From NCBI GenBank assembly GCA_051005875.1, contig JBPCIX010000057.1, positions 10,266-74,265 on the forward strand: 64,000 nt of DNA, in the 5' to 3' direction. This document shows, in pieces, positions 1 to 8,129 of the stretch; position 1 is the first letter of the stretch; the number at the start of each line of letters is the position of its first letter. This stretch comes from JBPCIX01 sp051005875 (GTDB taxonomy: Bacteria > Actinomycetota > CADDZG01 > JAHWKV01). Made by a program: the position numbers and the translations under genes. Under the pieces are notes generated by a model, which saw only the letters and a list, made by a program, of their open reading frames with translations, was not told the origin of the DNA and made no database searches.

Positions 1-298
1 GAGGAGTCTTAACGAGCAAAAGGTTGCCGGTCGATTCCAATCCGACGACCGACTCGCTCAACATTCTCCTCAAGGCATCTCCGACCGGTGCGGCAGGTGT
101 TTCGGAAGGCAGCGCATATGCGACCTTGCCTTCGCGCCGGACCTTCACCGCGCCCAGCTCGTCAAGGTCGCGCGAAACTGTCGCTTGCGTGGCCGGACAG
201 CCGAGGGCTCTAAGCAGCTTCACCATCTGATTTTGGCTTGTAACCGGACGTTGTCTAACAAGCTGAATGATTCTCCTTTGCCGGGCCGACTTCATCAT
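1..298 (-). CDS. argR: Arginine repressor ArgR (C-terminus beyond window edge)
   Basis: Arginine-responsive transcriptional regulator of the arginine operon. Only the first 99 codons are in the window. They hold the N-terminal winged helix-turn-helix DNA-binding domain, with the family signature ATQATVSRDLDELGAVKV near residues 37-54. The C-terminal arginine-binding and oligomerisation domain lies off the left edge. The ATG start at 298 overlaps the argF stop in an ATGA, so the gene is translationally coupled to argF and closes an argCJBDFR operon. Its likely target is the pair of ARG-box-like sites in front of argC (5594-5636). argG and argH would be expected next, outside the window. Confidence 0.95.
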   Translation of the reverse strand, partial: MMKSARQRRIIQLVRQRPVTSQNQMVKLLRALGCPATQATVSRDLDELGAVKVRREGKVAYALPSETPAAPVGDALRRMLSESVVGLESTGNLLLVKTP

Positions 299-1230
299 GG
301 ATGGTGTTTCCCAGAGTGGGCCATGAGCCATTTAAGTAGCGCCTTTTGCACGTGAAGCCGGTTTTCGGCCTGATCCCAAACAGCCGATTGAGGGCCGTCG
401 ATTACCTGGGCCGCGATTTCTTCACCACGGTGGGCCGGAAGACAATGCATAGCTATCGCGTTGGGCGCCGCCAAGGCCAGTCTGCGTGCGGAGAGTTGAA
501 AAGGAGCGAAAGCCTTGACTCTTTCCCCGGCCTCGGATTCCCATCCCATGCTGGTCCAGACATCGGTATACACGGTATTTGCTGCTCGGGAAGCCTCGTC
601 TGCGTCGTTGCCAATTTCGATTTTGCATCCGGTTTCAGAGCCGATGGACGTGGCCTCCTCGACGATTGGCTCTACCGGTTCGAATCCCTTCGGACAGGCT
701 ACTGAAATGATGCTCAGTCCGGCCTTGGCGCCCGCAAGGAGCAGCGAATGGCAAACATTGTTCCCTTCACCAAGAAAGGCGAGCTTAATCTCGGATAAAT
801 CGCCGAACCTTTCTGTGATTGTCATCACGTCGCCCAAGGCCTGGCATGGGTGTTCCATGTCTGAAAGCGCGTTTATCACGGGGATTGTGGCCGCGTCGGC
901 AAGACCTTCGAGCCGGTCCTGGCCAAAGGTTCTGACCACCAGAGCGGCAAGGTACCTCGAAAGAACGCGACCGGTGTCTTCCAACGTTTCTCCGCGGCCG
1001 AGTTGCAATTCGTCGCCTCTTACCGCGACGGGGTGGCCGCCCATTTCATAGACGGCAGCTTCGAAGGAAATCCTGGTTCGAGTTGAAGGTTTTTCGAAAA
1101 TTAGTCCAACCGATTTTCCTTCCAGTATTCGGGGGTAGGGTTCGCCGCTAACCTTTTGCTCGATTGCGCCGGCGATCAAAGATCGTTGCTCATCAACGGA
1201 CAAATCATCGGATGAAAGGAAGTGCCTCAC
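295..1230 (-). CDS. argF: Ornithine carbamoyltransferase
   Basis: Transfers the carbamoyl group of carbamoyl phosphate to ornithine, giving citrulline in arginine synthesis. It shows the carbamoyl-phosphate motif [12 protein letters not shown], the HPCQALGD motif and the C-terminal HCLPAHRGEE motif of OTCases. The start is taken as the GTG at 1230, which overlaps the argD stop (GTGA) and gives MRHFLSSDDLS, the usual N-terminus; the frame stays open upstream to 1281. Length is about 311 residues, normal for the family. It sits between argD and argR, coupled to both by 4-base overlaps. Confidence 0.97.
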   Translation of the reverse strand: MRHFLSSDDLSVDEQRSLIAGAIEQKVSGEPYPRILEGKSVGLIFEKPSTRTRISFEAAVYEMGGHPVAVRGDELQLGRGETLEDTGRVLSRYLAALVVRTFGQDRLEGLADAATIPVINALSDMEHPCQALGDVMTITERFGDLSEIKLAFLGEGNNVCHSLLLAGAKAGLSIISVACPKGFEPVEPIVEEATSIGSETGCKIEIGNDADEASRAANTVYTDVWTSMGWESEAGERVKAFAPFQLSARRLALAAPNAIAMHCLPAHRGEEIAAQVIDGPQSAVWDQAENRLHVQKALLKWLMAHSGKHHP

Positions 1231-2456
1231 TCGTGTCTCCCGGCGAACACCTGGTCGAGAACTGCGAGTGCTGTGTCGCATTCCTCGCGACCGACTATCA
1301 GCGGAGGCGACAGCCTTATTACCGCAGGCGTTACGTTATTCACCAGAAGGCCTGATTTCAGGCAATCTACGACTATGTCTGCTGAAAAATCTCCGGTCAG
1401 CTCGATACCCAAAAGAAGTCCCTTCCCTCGCACCTGCTCAATAGCTCCGTGACGGCCTGCCATTTGTCTCAGTCCAGAAAGTAAGTAGTCACCCACTAGC
1501 CTAGCGCTGTCGACCAGGCCTTCGGATTCGATCGTCTCAAGTACTGCCAGGGCCGCCGCGCAAACAACCGGTCCGCCGCCCATGGTCGTAGCATGGTCCC
1601 CCGGCCTAAACGTCTCAGCCCACGGGCCCCTGGCGACGCAGGCGCCGATGGGCAGTCCGTTGCCGAGTGCCTTCGCCAGAGTAACGATCCCCGGCACCGC
1701 ATGGCTGGGGGCCCGATCCAAGTCGAAAGGACGCTCCAGGTGGACGGGCACATTTTCCTGGAATGCAAACCAATTTCCCGTCCGGCCGATTCCGGTCTGG
1801 ACCTCGTCAAGAATCAAAGCAAGCCCGTTATCGTCCGAAAGCCGGGAGACATAGCTGAGGTAGTCCTGGGAAGGAACCACCACTCCGGCCTCGCCCTGCA
1901 CCGGCTCGAGCAGAATCGAAGATACGTCGGCGGCGCTTGCTGCTGCTGTGATTGCCGCCTTGGAGTCGTAGGCAATGTGGACGAAACCTTCGGGCAGGGG
2001 CATAAAAGGGGCCCACTTTTGAGGCTGACCGGTAGCGGCGAGAGTCGCGAAGGTGCGCCCATGAAAAGAGCCCAGGGCAGCGATAGTCTTTAGGCGGCCG
2101 GGCCCGAACTCAAGTAGAGACCACTTTCGAACGAGCTTCAAAGCGCATTCGTTGGCTTCAGCCCCAGAGTTGGCAAAAAAGACCTTCCCATCCGGCCATT
2201 GGAGTAACTCGCAAAGCCGGGTGGCCAGCTGTTCTTGGGGTTCGGTTCGATAAAGATTCGACGTATGCACCAGTCTCGACGATTGTTCTGCGATCGCGTC
2301 TGTTACGGCAGGGTGTGCGTGACCCAGTGCATTAACCGCAATTCCCGCCACGAAGTCCAGGTACTTGCGCCCATCATCGGCAAAAACAAAGCAGCCTTCG
2401 CCTCTAACCAATTGGAGTGGAAGCCTGGCGTAGGTATCCATGATTCGGCTCGTCAT
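1227..2456 (-). CDS. argD: Acetylornithine aminotransferase
   Basis: PLP-dependent class III aminotransferase converting N-acetylglutamate semialdehyde to N-acetylornithine. The protein is 409 residues. It has the FVAGIAVNALGHAHP substrate region near the N-terminus, the SGAEANECALKL cofactor loop, the ILDEVQTGIGRTG block with the PLP-pyridine aspartate, and a TLAKALGNGLPIGA stretch carrying the Schiff-base lysine. ATG at 2456 overlaps the argB stop (ATGA). Some ArgD enzymes also act on succinyldiaminopimelate in lysine synthesis; the sequence does not decide this. Confidence 0.97.
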   Translation of the reverse strand: MTSRIMDTYARLPLQLVRGEGCFVFADDGRKYLDFVAGIAVNALGHAHPAVTDAIAEQSSRLVHTSNLYRTEPQEQLATRLCELLQWPDGKVFFANSGAEANECALKLVRKWSLLEFGPGRLKTIAALGSFHGRTFATLAATGQPQKWAPFMPLPEGFVHIAYDSKAAITAAASAADVSSILLEPVQGEAGVVVPSQDYLSYVSRLSDDNGLALILDEVQTGIGRTGNWFAFQENVPVHLERPFDLDRAPSHAVPGIVTLAKALGNGLPIGACVARGPWAETFRPGDHATTMGGGPVVCAAALAVLETIESEGLVDSARLVGDYLLSGLRQMAGRHGAIEQVRGKGLLLGIELTGDFSADIVVDCLKSGLLVNNVTPAVIRLSPPLIVGREECDTALAVLDQVFAGRHE

Positions 2457-3361
2457 GGTGTCACCATCGTCCCCGATCCGTTATCGGTGAGGATCTCTAC
2501 CAGCAGAGCATGACGGACCCTGCCATCCAGAATGTGGGCTCTGGGAACGCCGGCGCTCACTGCGCCGATGACGCTCGAGATCTTGGGGATCATCCCTGCC
2601 GAAATCGACTCCCCTTCCAGAAGCAAGCTCAACTCCTCTACAGTCACCCTTGACATTGGGTGTTCATCGTTTGCGAAATCACCGTAAAGCCCCTCTATGT
2701 TCGTCAGAAAGATGATCTTCTCGGCCCCCAACTCGCGGGCGATTGCTCCCGCAGCCAGATCGGCGTTGATGTTGTATGACCCATCCGGCCCGACCCCAAT
2801 GGGACCGACCACAGGAACGAATTCGTCCGCAACGAGCGAGTTCAGTATCTGCGGATTCACCTTGTTAACTTCACCCACAAAACCGAGCTGATCGCCGCCC
2901 GGTCCGGGGTACTTTCTGGCCTCGAGCAACTGGCCGTCCTCGCCGGAAATACCAACAGCCCTGCAGCCGTGCTGGTTAATGGCCGTGACTATCCCCTTAT
3001 TGATCTGGCCGATCAACACCATCTTGACGATCTGCATCGTCTCTTCGTCGGTGATCCTTTGGCCCTCAATAAACGAGGCTTGCTTGCCAAACCTGGCCAT
3101 GACCTCGGAAATCTGAGGCCCGCCGCCGTGCACGACGATTGGATTCATTCCTACAAGCCGCATGAGTGTGACGTCGGTGGCGAATGCGTCGAGAATGCTC
3201 TCGTCATCCAGGATTTCGCCCCCTACTTTGATGACCATGGTCTTGCCGGCCCATTGCCTTATGTAGGGCAAGGCCTCCATTAAGACGGCGGCTTTAGGCG
3301 CTGCGTCCCGCGGGTTCCCCAACTGTCGGGCGGACTCTTCTGCGTCCTCGGAAACTTTCAT
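2453..3361 (-). CDS. argB: Acetylglutamate kinase
   Basis: Phosphorylates N-acetylglutamate, the second step of arginine synthesis. Amino acid kinase fold with MVIKVGGEIL near residue 42, VHGGGPQISE near residue 78, and a C-terminal phosphate-binding region. The N-terminus has about 30 extra residues ahead of ALPYIRQWAGKT. An N-terminal extension is typical of arginine-inhibited hexameric enzymes, which would suit feedback control here. It overlaps argJ and argD by 4 bases each. Because argJ in the same operon can recycle acetyl groups, this kinase rather than ArgA would be the expected feedback point. Confidence 0.97.
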   Translation of the reverse strand: MKVSEDAEESARQLGNPRDAAPKAAVLMEALPYIRQWAGKTMVIKVGGEILDDESILDAFATDVTLMRLVGMNPIVVHGGGPQISEVMARFGKQASFIEGQRITDEETMQIVKMVLIGQINKGIVTAINQHGCRAVGISGEDGQLLEARKYPGPGGDQLGFVGEVNKVNPQILNSLVADEFVPVVGPIGVGPDGSYNINADLAAGAIARELGAEKIIFLTNIEGLYGDFANDEHPMSRVTVEELSLLLEGESISAGMIPKISSVIGAVSAGVPRAHILDGRVRHALLVEILTDNGSGTMVTP

Positions 3362-4539
3362 ACTTCATACTCGGCGTTGAGATTTACGAATTTCGGAGTC
3401 ATATCGGTGGTCAACATTTCTGCAATCGCTTTACCGGCGCCCAGGTCGCAAACGATGGCTATATCGGCTTTTTTCATCGCGGCCCGGGCCCGGGTTACCG
3501 CCTGCGGCGCGCCCGGTTGGCCGTTCGCGAAAACCTTCTCGTTGCCCATACTAATTGTGAGCCTATCCAACTCGAAGGATGCGCCCGAGCGCCCGAGCGC
3601 CGCCGCAACCCGGCCCCAATTTGCGTCTCCCCCATATATCGCCGTCTTGACCAGCAGCGATTCGGCCACCGTCCTGGCCGCCTGCTCGGCCTGGCGCCTA
3701 TTGGCGGCCCCAGCAACCTTTATCCTGACGATTTTCTCGGCTCCTTCGCCGTCGATCACAATCATCTCAGCAAGGTCACTGCAAACAGACTCGAGAGCTT
3801 CGGTGAACGATTTGATCGATGGACTCACGCCGGAATGGCCGTTTGCAAAAACCAAGACTGTGTCGTTAGTGCTCGTGTCGCCGTCGACGCTTATTGCGTT
3901 GAAAGTTGCTTTGGTGACCCGGATGAGCGCTGAGCGTAACTGTGCCGGAGAAACCGCAGCATCGGTTGTTACGAAGCCGAGCATGGTGGCCATGTTGGGC
4001 GCAATCATTCCCGAGCCCTTGGCGATGCCCCCAATCGACCATCCGGCCGAGTTGGAATAGGCAATCCTCTTTGGCCGAGTATCGGTAGTCATGATGGCTT
4101 TCATCGCCTTCTCGTCGTCGGCCGTCAGGGCCGAAGCCGCCTTGGTTGCGCCCAGTAGGACCTTGTCCATCGGCAGGTAAGACCCAATTAGCCCCGTTGA
4201 GCAAACAAGCATCTGGTTAGCCGGAATCTTGGTCGCCTTTGCTGCAACGTCGGCCATATCGAGGGCGTGCTGATGCCCTTTGCGACCGGTGCAAGCATTG
4301 GCGCAGCCGGAATTAACCACCACTCCCCTGGCAGAACCAGATTTTATCCGATCCCTTGAAACAAGCACCGGCGCAGCCGCGGCCAAATTGGTCGTGAAAA
4401 CCCCAGCACAAGCTGCTTGTATTTCTGAAACGATCAGGGCAAGATCAAGGCCGCCGGACCGCTTGATCCCGGAAGCGACGCCTGCCGCCAGAAAACCCCT
4501 TGGCAGGCAAACGCCTCCATCGGCCTGAATTAAGCTCAC
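3358..4539 (-). CDS. argJ: Glutamate N-acetyltransferase / amino-acid acetyltransferase
   Basis: ArgJ moves the acetyl group from acetylornithine to glutamate, the recycling route of arginine synthesis; bifunctional forms also use acetyl-CoA. The 393-residue proenzyme contains the self-cleavage region KGSGMIAPNMATMLGF near residues 175-190, whose threonine becomes the N-terminal nucleophile of the beta chain. The GVVVNSGCANACTG block and the C-terminal end, with FVNLNAEYEV, are family-typical. It overlaps argB by 4 bases and starts 10 bases after argC. Mono- versus bifunctional character cannot be read from the sequence alone. Confidence 0.97.
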   Translation of the reverse strand: MSLIQADGGVCLPRGFLAAGVASGIKRSGGLDLALIVSEIQAACAGVFTTNLAAAAPVLVSRDRIKSGSARGVVVNSGCANACTGRKGHQHALDMADVAAKATKIPANQMLVCSTGLIGSYLPMDKVLLGATKAASALTADDEKAMKAIMTTDTRPKRIAYSNSAGWSIGGIAKGSGMIAPNMATMLGFVTTDAAVSPAQLRSALIRVTKATFNAISVDGDTSTNDTVLVFANGHSGVSPSIKSFTEALESVCSDLAEMIVIDGEGAEKIVRIKVAGAANRRQAEQAARTVAESLLVKTAIYGGDANWGRVAAALGRSGASFELDRLTISMGNEKVFANGQPGAPQAVTRARAAMKKADIAIVCDLGAGKAIAEMLTTDMTPKFVNLNAEYEV

Positions 4540-4549
4540 TTGCTGGGGC

Positions 4550-5578
4550 TCACGGGATCAGCGCCGATCCGGCCAAACCGGCGCTTTCATCGAAGCCAAA
4601 CATCAGGTTCGCGTTTTGGATTGCTTGGCCGGCGGCGCCTTTTCCCAAATTATCGATGGCCGCGAACGCCAGAACCTTGCCCGTCCGCTCATCTTTTCGT
4701 ACACTCGTTTCTGCGAAGTTGGTCCCGGTCAGCTGCTTTGTTTCCGGCAGTACGTTTGGATCGAGGGCCCTTACGAAAGCTTCTTTCTCGTAACGAGCCT
4801 TTATGGCGTCGGTAAGTGCCTGCGTGTTTTCGCCGTTCGATGCCTGGGCGACGGCGCTGACGAGAATGCCTCTGGTCATCGGAACGAGATGCGGTATAAA
4901 CGTAATCAATACGGGGGCGCCGGCAAGGAGGCCGAGCTCTTGCTCGATTTCTGGAATGTGATTGTGACCGGTCGGCGAATAGGCCCGGAGGTTCTCGTTA
5001 GCCGAGGCAAAATCAAAACCCTGGCCGGAGGCCCGGCCCGCCCCCGACACACCCGAGGCTGCTTGAATATGGATTCCCTCGGGCTCGATCAGGCCCGCTT
5101 CGAGCAAAGGGCCCAGAGCCAAGATGGCGGCCGCCGCATAGCACCCAGGATTAGCGATCCGACTAGCACTTTCTATTTCGTTTCGATGAAACTCGGTCAA
5201 ACCGTAGACCCAATTTTGAAGGGCCGTGGGTTGGGAATGGGGGCTGCCGTGCCAATCTGCAAAATTGGCCGGCTCATTCAGGCGGAAGTCGCCTGCCAGA
5301 TCGATCACCCGCCCAGAGTGTTCCGCCGGCAAGCGAGAGCTCTCGCCTTGCGGCAAGGAGACAAATACAAGGTCGGCCTCGGCGGTCCAGGCTTGATCAA
5401 GGGTCGCGAACGACTCGTCAGGGCAGGAGTTAAGCCCTGGGAAGACGCTCGACACCGGCTTACCCGCCTGGCTAGACGCCCCCGCAGCGACTACTTTGAT
5501 CTCGGGATGAGCGACGAGCAAACGCAAGAGTTCGCCGCCGGCAAACCCGGAAGCCCCAACAATCGACGCCCTAATCAC
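4550..5578 (-). CDS. argC: N-acetyl-gamma-glutamyl-phosphate reductase
   Basis: NADPH-dependent reduction of N-acetylglutamyl phosphate to the semialdehyde. First gene of the argCJBDFR operon. The 342-residue protein begins with a Rossmann nucleotide motif (GASGFAGGELLRLL) and contains the catalytic-cysteine block ANPGCYAAAAILAL near residues 142-155. The start is a GTG at 5578 with an AAGAGAA ribosome site upstream. A sigma70-like promoter overlapped by two ARG-box-like sequences lies 30-58 bases upstream, consistent with repression by the argR product at the end of the same operon. Confidence 0.97.
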   Translation of the reverse strand: MIRASIVGASGFAGGELLRLLVAHPEIKVVAAGASSQAGKPVSSVFPGLNSCPDESFATLDQAWTAEADLVFVSLPQGESSRLPAEHSGRVIDLAGDFRLNEPANFADWHGSPHSQPTALQNWVYGLTEFHRNEIESASRIANPGCYAAAAILALGPLLEAGLIEPEGIHIQAASGVSGAGRASGQGFDFASANENLRAYSPTGHNHIPEIEQELGLLAGAPVLITFIPHLVPMTRGILVSAVAQASNGENTQALTDAIKARYEKEAFVRALDPNVLPETKQLTGTNFAETSVRKDERTGKVLAFAAIDNLGKGAAGQAIQNANLMFGFDESAGLAGSALIP

Positions 5579-5593
5579 GCTAATTCTCTTGGA

Positions 5594-5636
5594 ATATCAT
5601 TCGTATATTCATACAACAAACTGCATAAGGATGCAA
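5594..5636 (-). promoter_or_regulatory. argC promoter with ARG-box-like operators
   Basis: Read on the minus strand: -35 TTGCAT (5636-5631), 17-base spacer, -10 TATGAA (5613-5608). The perfect palindrome TGCATCCTTATGCA (5622-5635) has the ARG-box layout (TGNAT, four-base centre, ATNCA) and covers the -35. A second, imperfect TGTATGAATATACGAATGATA covers the -10. Two adjacent half-helical sites are the usual ArgR arrangement. Inferred from sequence only. Confidence 0.72.
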
Positions 5637-5662
5637 CTTGACCACCTGGGACGATGGCTAAG

Positions 5663-5692
5663 CCCGTGTGACTCGGCCCCGTGTGACTCGGC
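5663..5692. repeat. Two tandem 15-bp repeats in the pheT-argC gap
   Basis: CCCGTGTGACTCGGC occurs twice head to tail. It lies in the 147-base intergenic region downstream of pheT and upstream of the argC promoter. No gene or terminator was recognised in this gap apart from the argC control region. Confidence 0.85.
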
Positions 5693-5725
5693 ATGGCGGA
5701 AGCCTCAGGCTTGCAGGCTACTTCG

Positions 5726-8095
5726 TCAACGAACCCGCCCCCCGTGGTCCTTGGCGATGGCGGCCGCCATCGCGTCGCGGGATAGGATCGCTTCCGACTC
5801 GGCCAGGGTCCTGTCAGCCCGCCGGAATACCATTGAAAACGCAAGGCTCTTTCGGCCCTCTCCAGCCTGTTCGCCACGGTACACATCGATTAAGCGGATG
5901 CTTTCAAGCTCGGGCCCTCCCGCGGCCCGCGCGGTTTTCAGCACATCAGCGGCGTTAACCTCTTCTAAGACAGACACCGCCAGATCCAAAAAGACCGCCG
6001 GGAACCTGGATTGGCGCCCCGCGGACGGAGTTTCAACTTGTGCCATTGCCAAAAGAGTCCCCAGGTCAAGCTCGGCCAGATAAATGGGATAGGGCATGTC
6101 AAACCGGCTGCTTGCCTCCGGCCCCAACTGACCCAAAGCGCCTAAGATCTCTCCCCCGGCTGCAACTTGAGCCGTTCTTGCGGGATGAAGGGGCGGCTGT
6201 TCCGCCGACTCGAAAGTAGGGTCTGCTATCCCCAGAGCATCCAGAACCGTCTCGACGGCGCCTTTCAGGTCGTAAAAATCCAAAGCTCGCGAACCGGAGT
6301 GCCATTGCTGCGGAGATTCGCCGCCCATTGCGATGCCCAGCCTCAAGGGCTCCTGGGCCCTGCCGCCCAAACTAAAAACACTACCGACTTCAAAAAGCCT
6401 GACCTCGAGGTTTCTCCTCGAGAAATTTCCGGCGACCGATCTAACGAGTCCTGGCAAAATCGATGGCCTAAGGATCGATTCATCGACAGTCAGGGCATTG
6501 GAAAGTCGAAAAACGCCGCCCTCCATGCCCAACTTTTCAAGCTCCAACGGGGAGCAGAAAATCGATGTTTTCGCCTCGAACAACCCGGAACCGGCCAGCG
6601 CAGACTTCGCTCTTCGAATCAAGGACTCCCCGGCGGGAAGAGCGCCGGCTCGGCGTCCCGCCGGCAGAGTAGAGGGAATCCGATCAAATCCGGTTGCACG
6701 GGCTACTTCTTCAATGAGATCTTCTTCTGCGATCAGATCGGCCCTTCGAGTTGGGACAGTCACCAAGATCCGATCCTCGGCTGTTTTCGCGTCCAGGCCT
6801 AGCCGCTCCAGGGCGATTGTCATCTCAGATGGTTCAAGGGCGGTGCCCAACAGCAAGTTAGCCCTTGCCGGCCGCATTCCGATGGTGCGAGGTTCAATGG
6901 GATTGGGATAGAAGTCGGTGGCCCCTTCCAGCCGTCCGCCGGACCATTCAAGCATGAGCGAGGCCGCCAAATTCGCAGCAAACTCGACATTGTTGGGATC
7001 GGTTCCCCTTTCGAATCGAGCCGATGCCTCGGTTCGAAGACCGTGGCGCTTCGACGAGCGAAATATGGCTGCCGGATCAAAATAGGCTGACTCCAGAGCC
7101 ACTCGCCGGGTCTCGCCGGTTACCTCGCTTCCAAGGCCGCCCATAACGCCCGCAAGAGCGACGGGGGCCGAAGCGTCCGCAATCACCAGATCATCGGGGT
7201 CGAGAGTACGATCCTCGCCGTCGATAGTCTTTATCTTTTCGCCGGGCGAGGCTCTGCGAACTATTATGGTTTGCTCCGCCAGGCGGTCCAGATCGAATGC
7301 ATGCATCGGGTGGCCGGTGATCAGCAAGGCGTAGTTGGTCGCGTCAACAAGGTTTGAGATTGGCCTCACACCGGCGAGCGCCAATCGCCTTTGAACAATC
7401 TCGGGCGAAGGGCCGGCTTTGACGTCGACGATTACTGTGGCCAGGTAACGCGGGCAGCCCGCGGGGTCTTTCACCACAACGCCCCGGAGTCCCCCGGTCT
7501 CGCCTTCAATGGTCGGGGGCTTCAGGCTGAAGGGGATCAACTTGGCGCCGGTGCAAGCCGCCACTTCCCGGGCTATGCCTATGAGACCCATGGCGTCGGG
7601 GCGGTTCGGAGTTATTTCGAGATCCAAGACCACCTCGCTCATCCCGAGGACGTCTTTGACGTCGCTTCCAACGGGAACCTCTGGTTCCAGAACGAGGATG
7701 CCTGAACCATCATCGCCGGCGCCCAACTCGGTGGCCGAGCACAACATCCCCTCTGAAGCAACACCACGAATCCTTCTTGCTTCGAGCAGACCCATCTCCG
7801 GCAGCCTCGAGCCAGGAACAGCCACCGGAACTTTGTCGCCTACGGCGAAGTTCTTAGCACCGCACACAATCCGCAGCCGTCGGTCGACCGTTTCGATTTC
7901 GACCAGAGCAAGCCGGTCGGCGTTTGGATGAGGGTCGATCTTGAGTACCTGACCCACTACGACGCCCTGCAGATCTTCGCCCATGCGGATGACTTTTTCG
8001 ACCTTCATCCCGGCCGCCGTCAGCATCTCGGCTGTAGCCTCGGGAGTTTCGGTCAGTTCGACATATTCACCCAGCCAGGAAAACGGAACCCGCAC
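5726..8095 (-). CDS. pheT: Phenylalanyl-tRNA synthetase beta subunit
   Basis: Large subunit of the alpha2beta2 enzyme that charges tRNA-Phe; it carries the editing site and tRNA-binding parts. The 789-residue protein starts MRVPFSWLGEYVE. It has the tRNA-binding EMAP-like domain (about residues 40-150), B3/B4 editing region, B5 and a core fold lacking catalytic motifs, and ends in the ferredoxin-fold anticodon-binding domain (SRFPAVFLDLAVSV onward). The GTG start at 8095 is inside the third unit of a 14-bp tandem repeat. It overlaps by one base (TAGTG) a four-codon mini-frame rather than pheS itself. Confidence 0.97.
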   Translation of the reverse strand: MRVPFSWLGEYVELTETPEATAEMLTAAGMKVEKVIRMGEDLQGVVVGQVLKIDPHPNADRLALVEIETVDRRLRIVCGAKNFAVGDKVPVAVPGSRLPEMGLLEARRIRGVASEGMLCSATELGAGDDGSGILVLEPEVPVGSDVKDVLGMSEVVLDLEITPNRPDAMGLIGIAREVAACTGAKLIPFSLKPPTIEGETGGLRGVVVKDPAGCPRYLATVIVDVKAGPSPEIVQRRLALAGVRPISNLVDATNYALLITGHPMHAFDLDRLAEQTIIVRRASPGEKIKTIDGEDRTLDPDDLVIADASAPVALAGVMGGLGSEVTGETRRVALESAYFDPAAIFRSSKRHGLRTEASARFERGTDPNNVEFAANLAASLMLEWSGGRLEGATDFYPNPIEPRTIGMRPARANLLLGTALEPSEMTIALERLGLDAKTAEDRILVTVPTRRADLIAEEDLIEEVARATGFDRIPSTLPAGRRAGALPAGESLIRRAKSALAGSGLFEAKTSIFCSPLELEKLGMEGGVFRLSNALTVDESILRPSILPGLVRSVAGNFSRRNLEVRLFEVGSVFSLGGRAQEPLRLGIAMGGESPQQWHSGSRALDFYDLKGAVETVLDALGIADPTFESAEQPPLHPARTAQVAAGGEILGALGQLGPEASSRFDMPYPIYLAELDLGTLLAMAQVETPSAGRQSRFPAVFLDLAVSVLEEVNAADVLKTARAAGGPELESIRLIDVYRGEQAGEGRKSLAFSMVFRRADRTLAESEAILSRDAMAAAIAKDHGGRVR

Positions 8096-8129
8096 TACGA
8101 GACCCGCACTAAGAGACCCGCACTACGAG
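8088..8129 (-). repeat. Three tandem 14-bp repeats across the pheS stop / pheT start
   Basis: On the minus strand the units are CTCGTAGTGCGGGT, CTCTTAGTGCGGGT, CTCGTAGTGCGGGT. Each contains TAGTG, a stop and a GTG start overlapping by one base. Unit 1 holds the pheS stop (TAG, 8125-8123) and unit 3 the pheT start. In between are two mini-frames GTG-CGG-GTC-TCT-TAG (8123-8109) and GTG-CGG-GTC-TCG-TAG (8109-8095). Confidence 0.9.
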
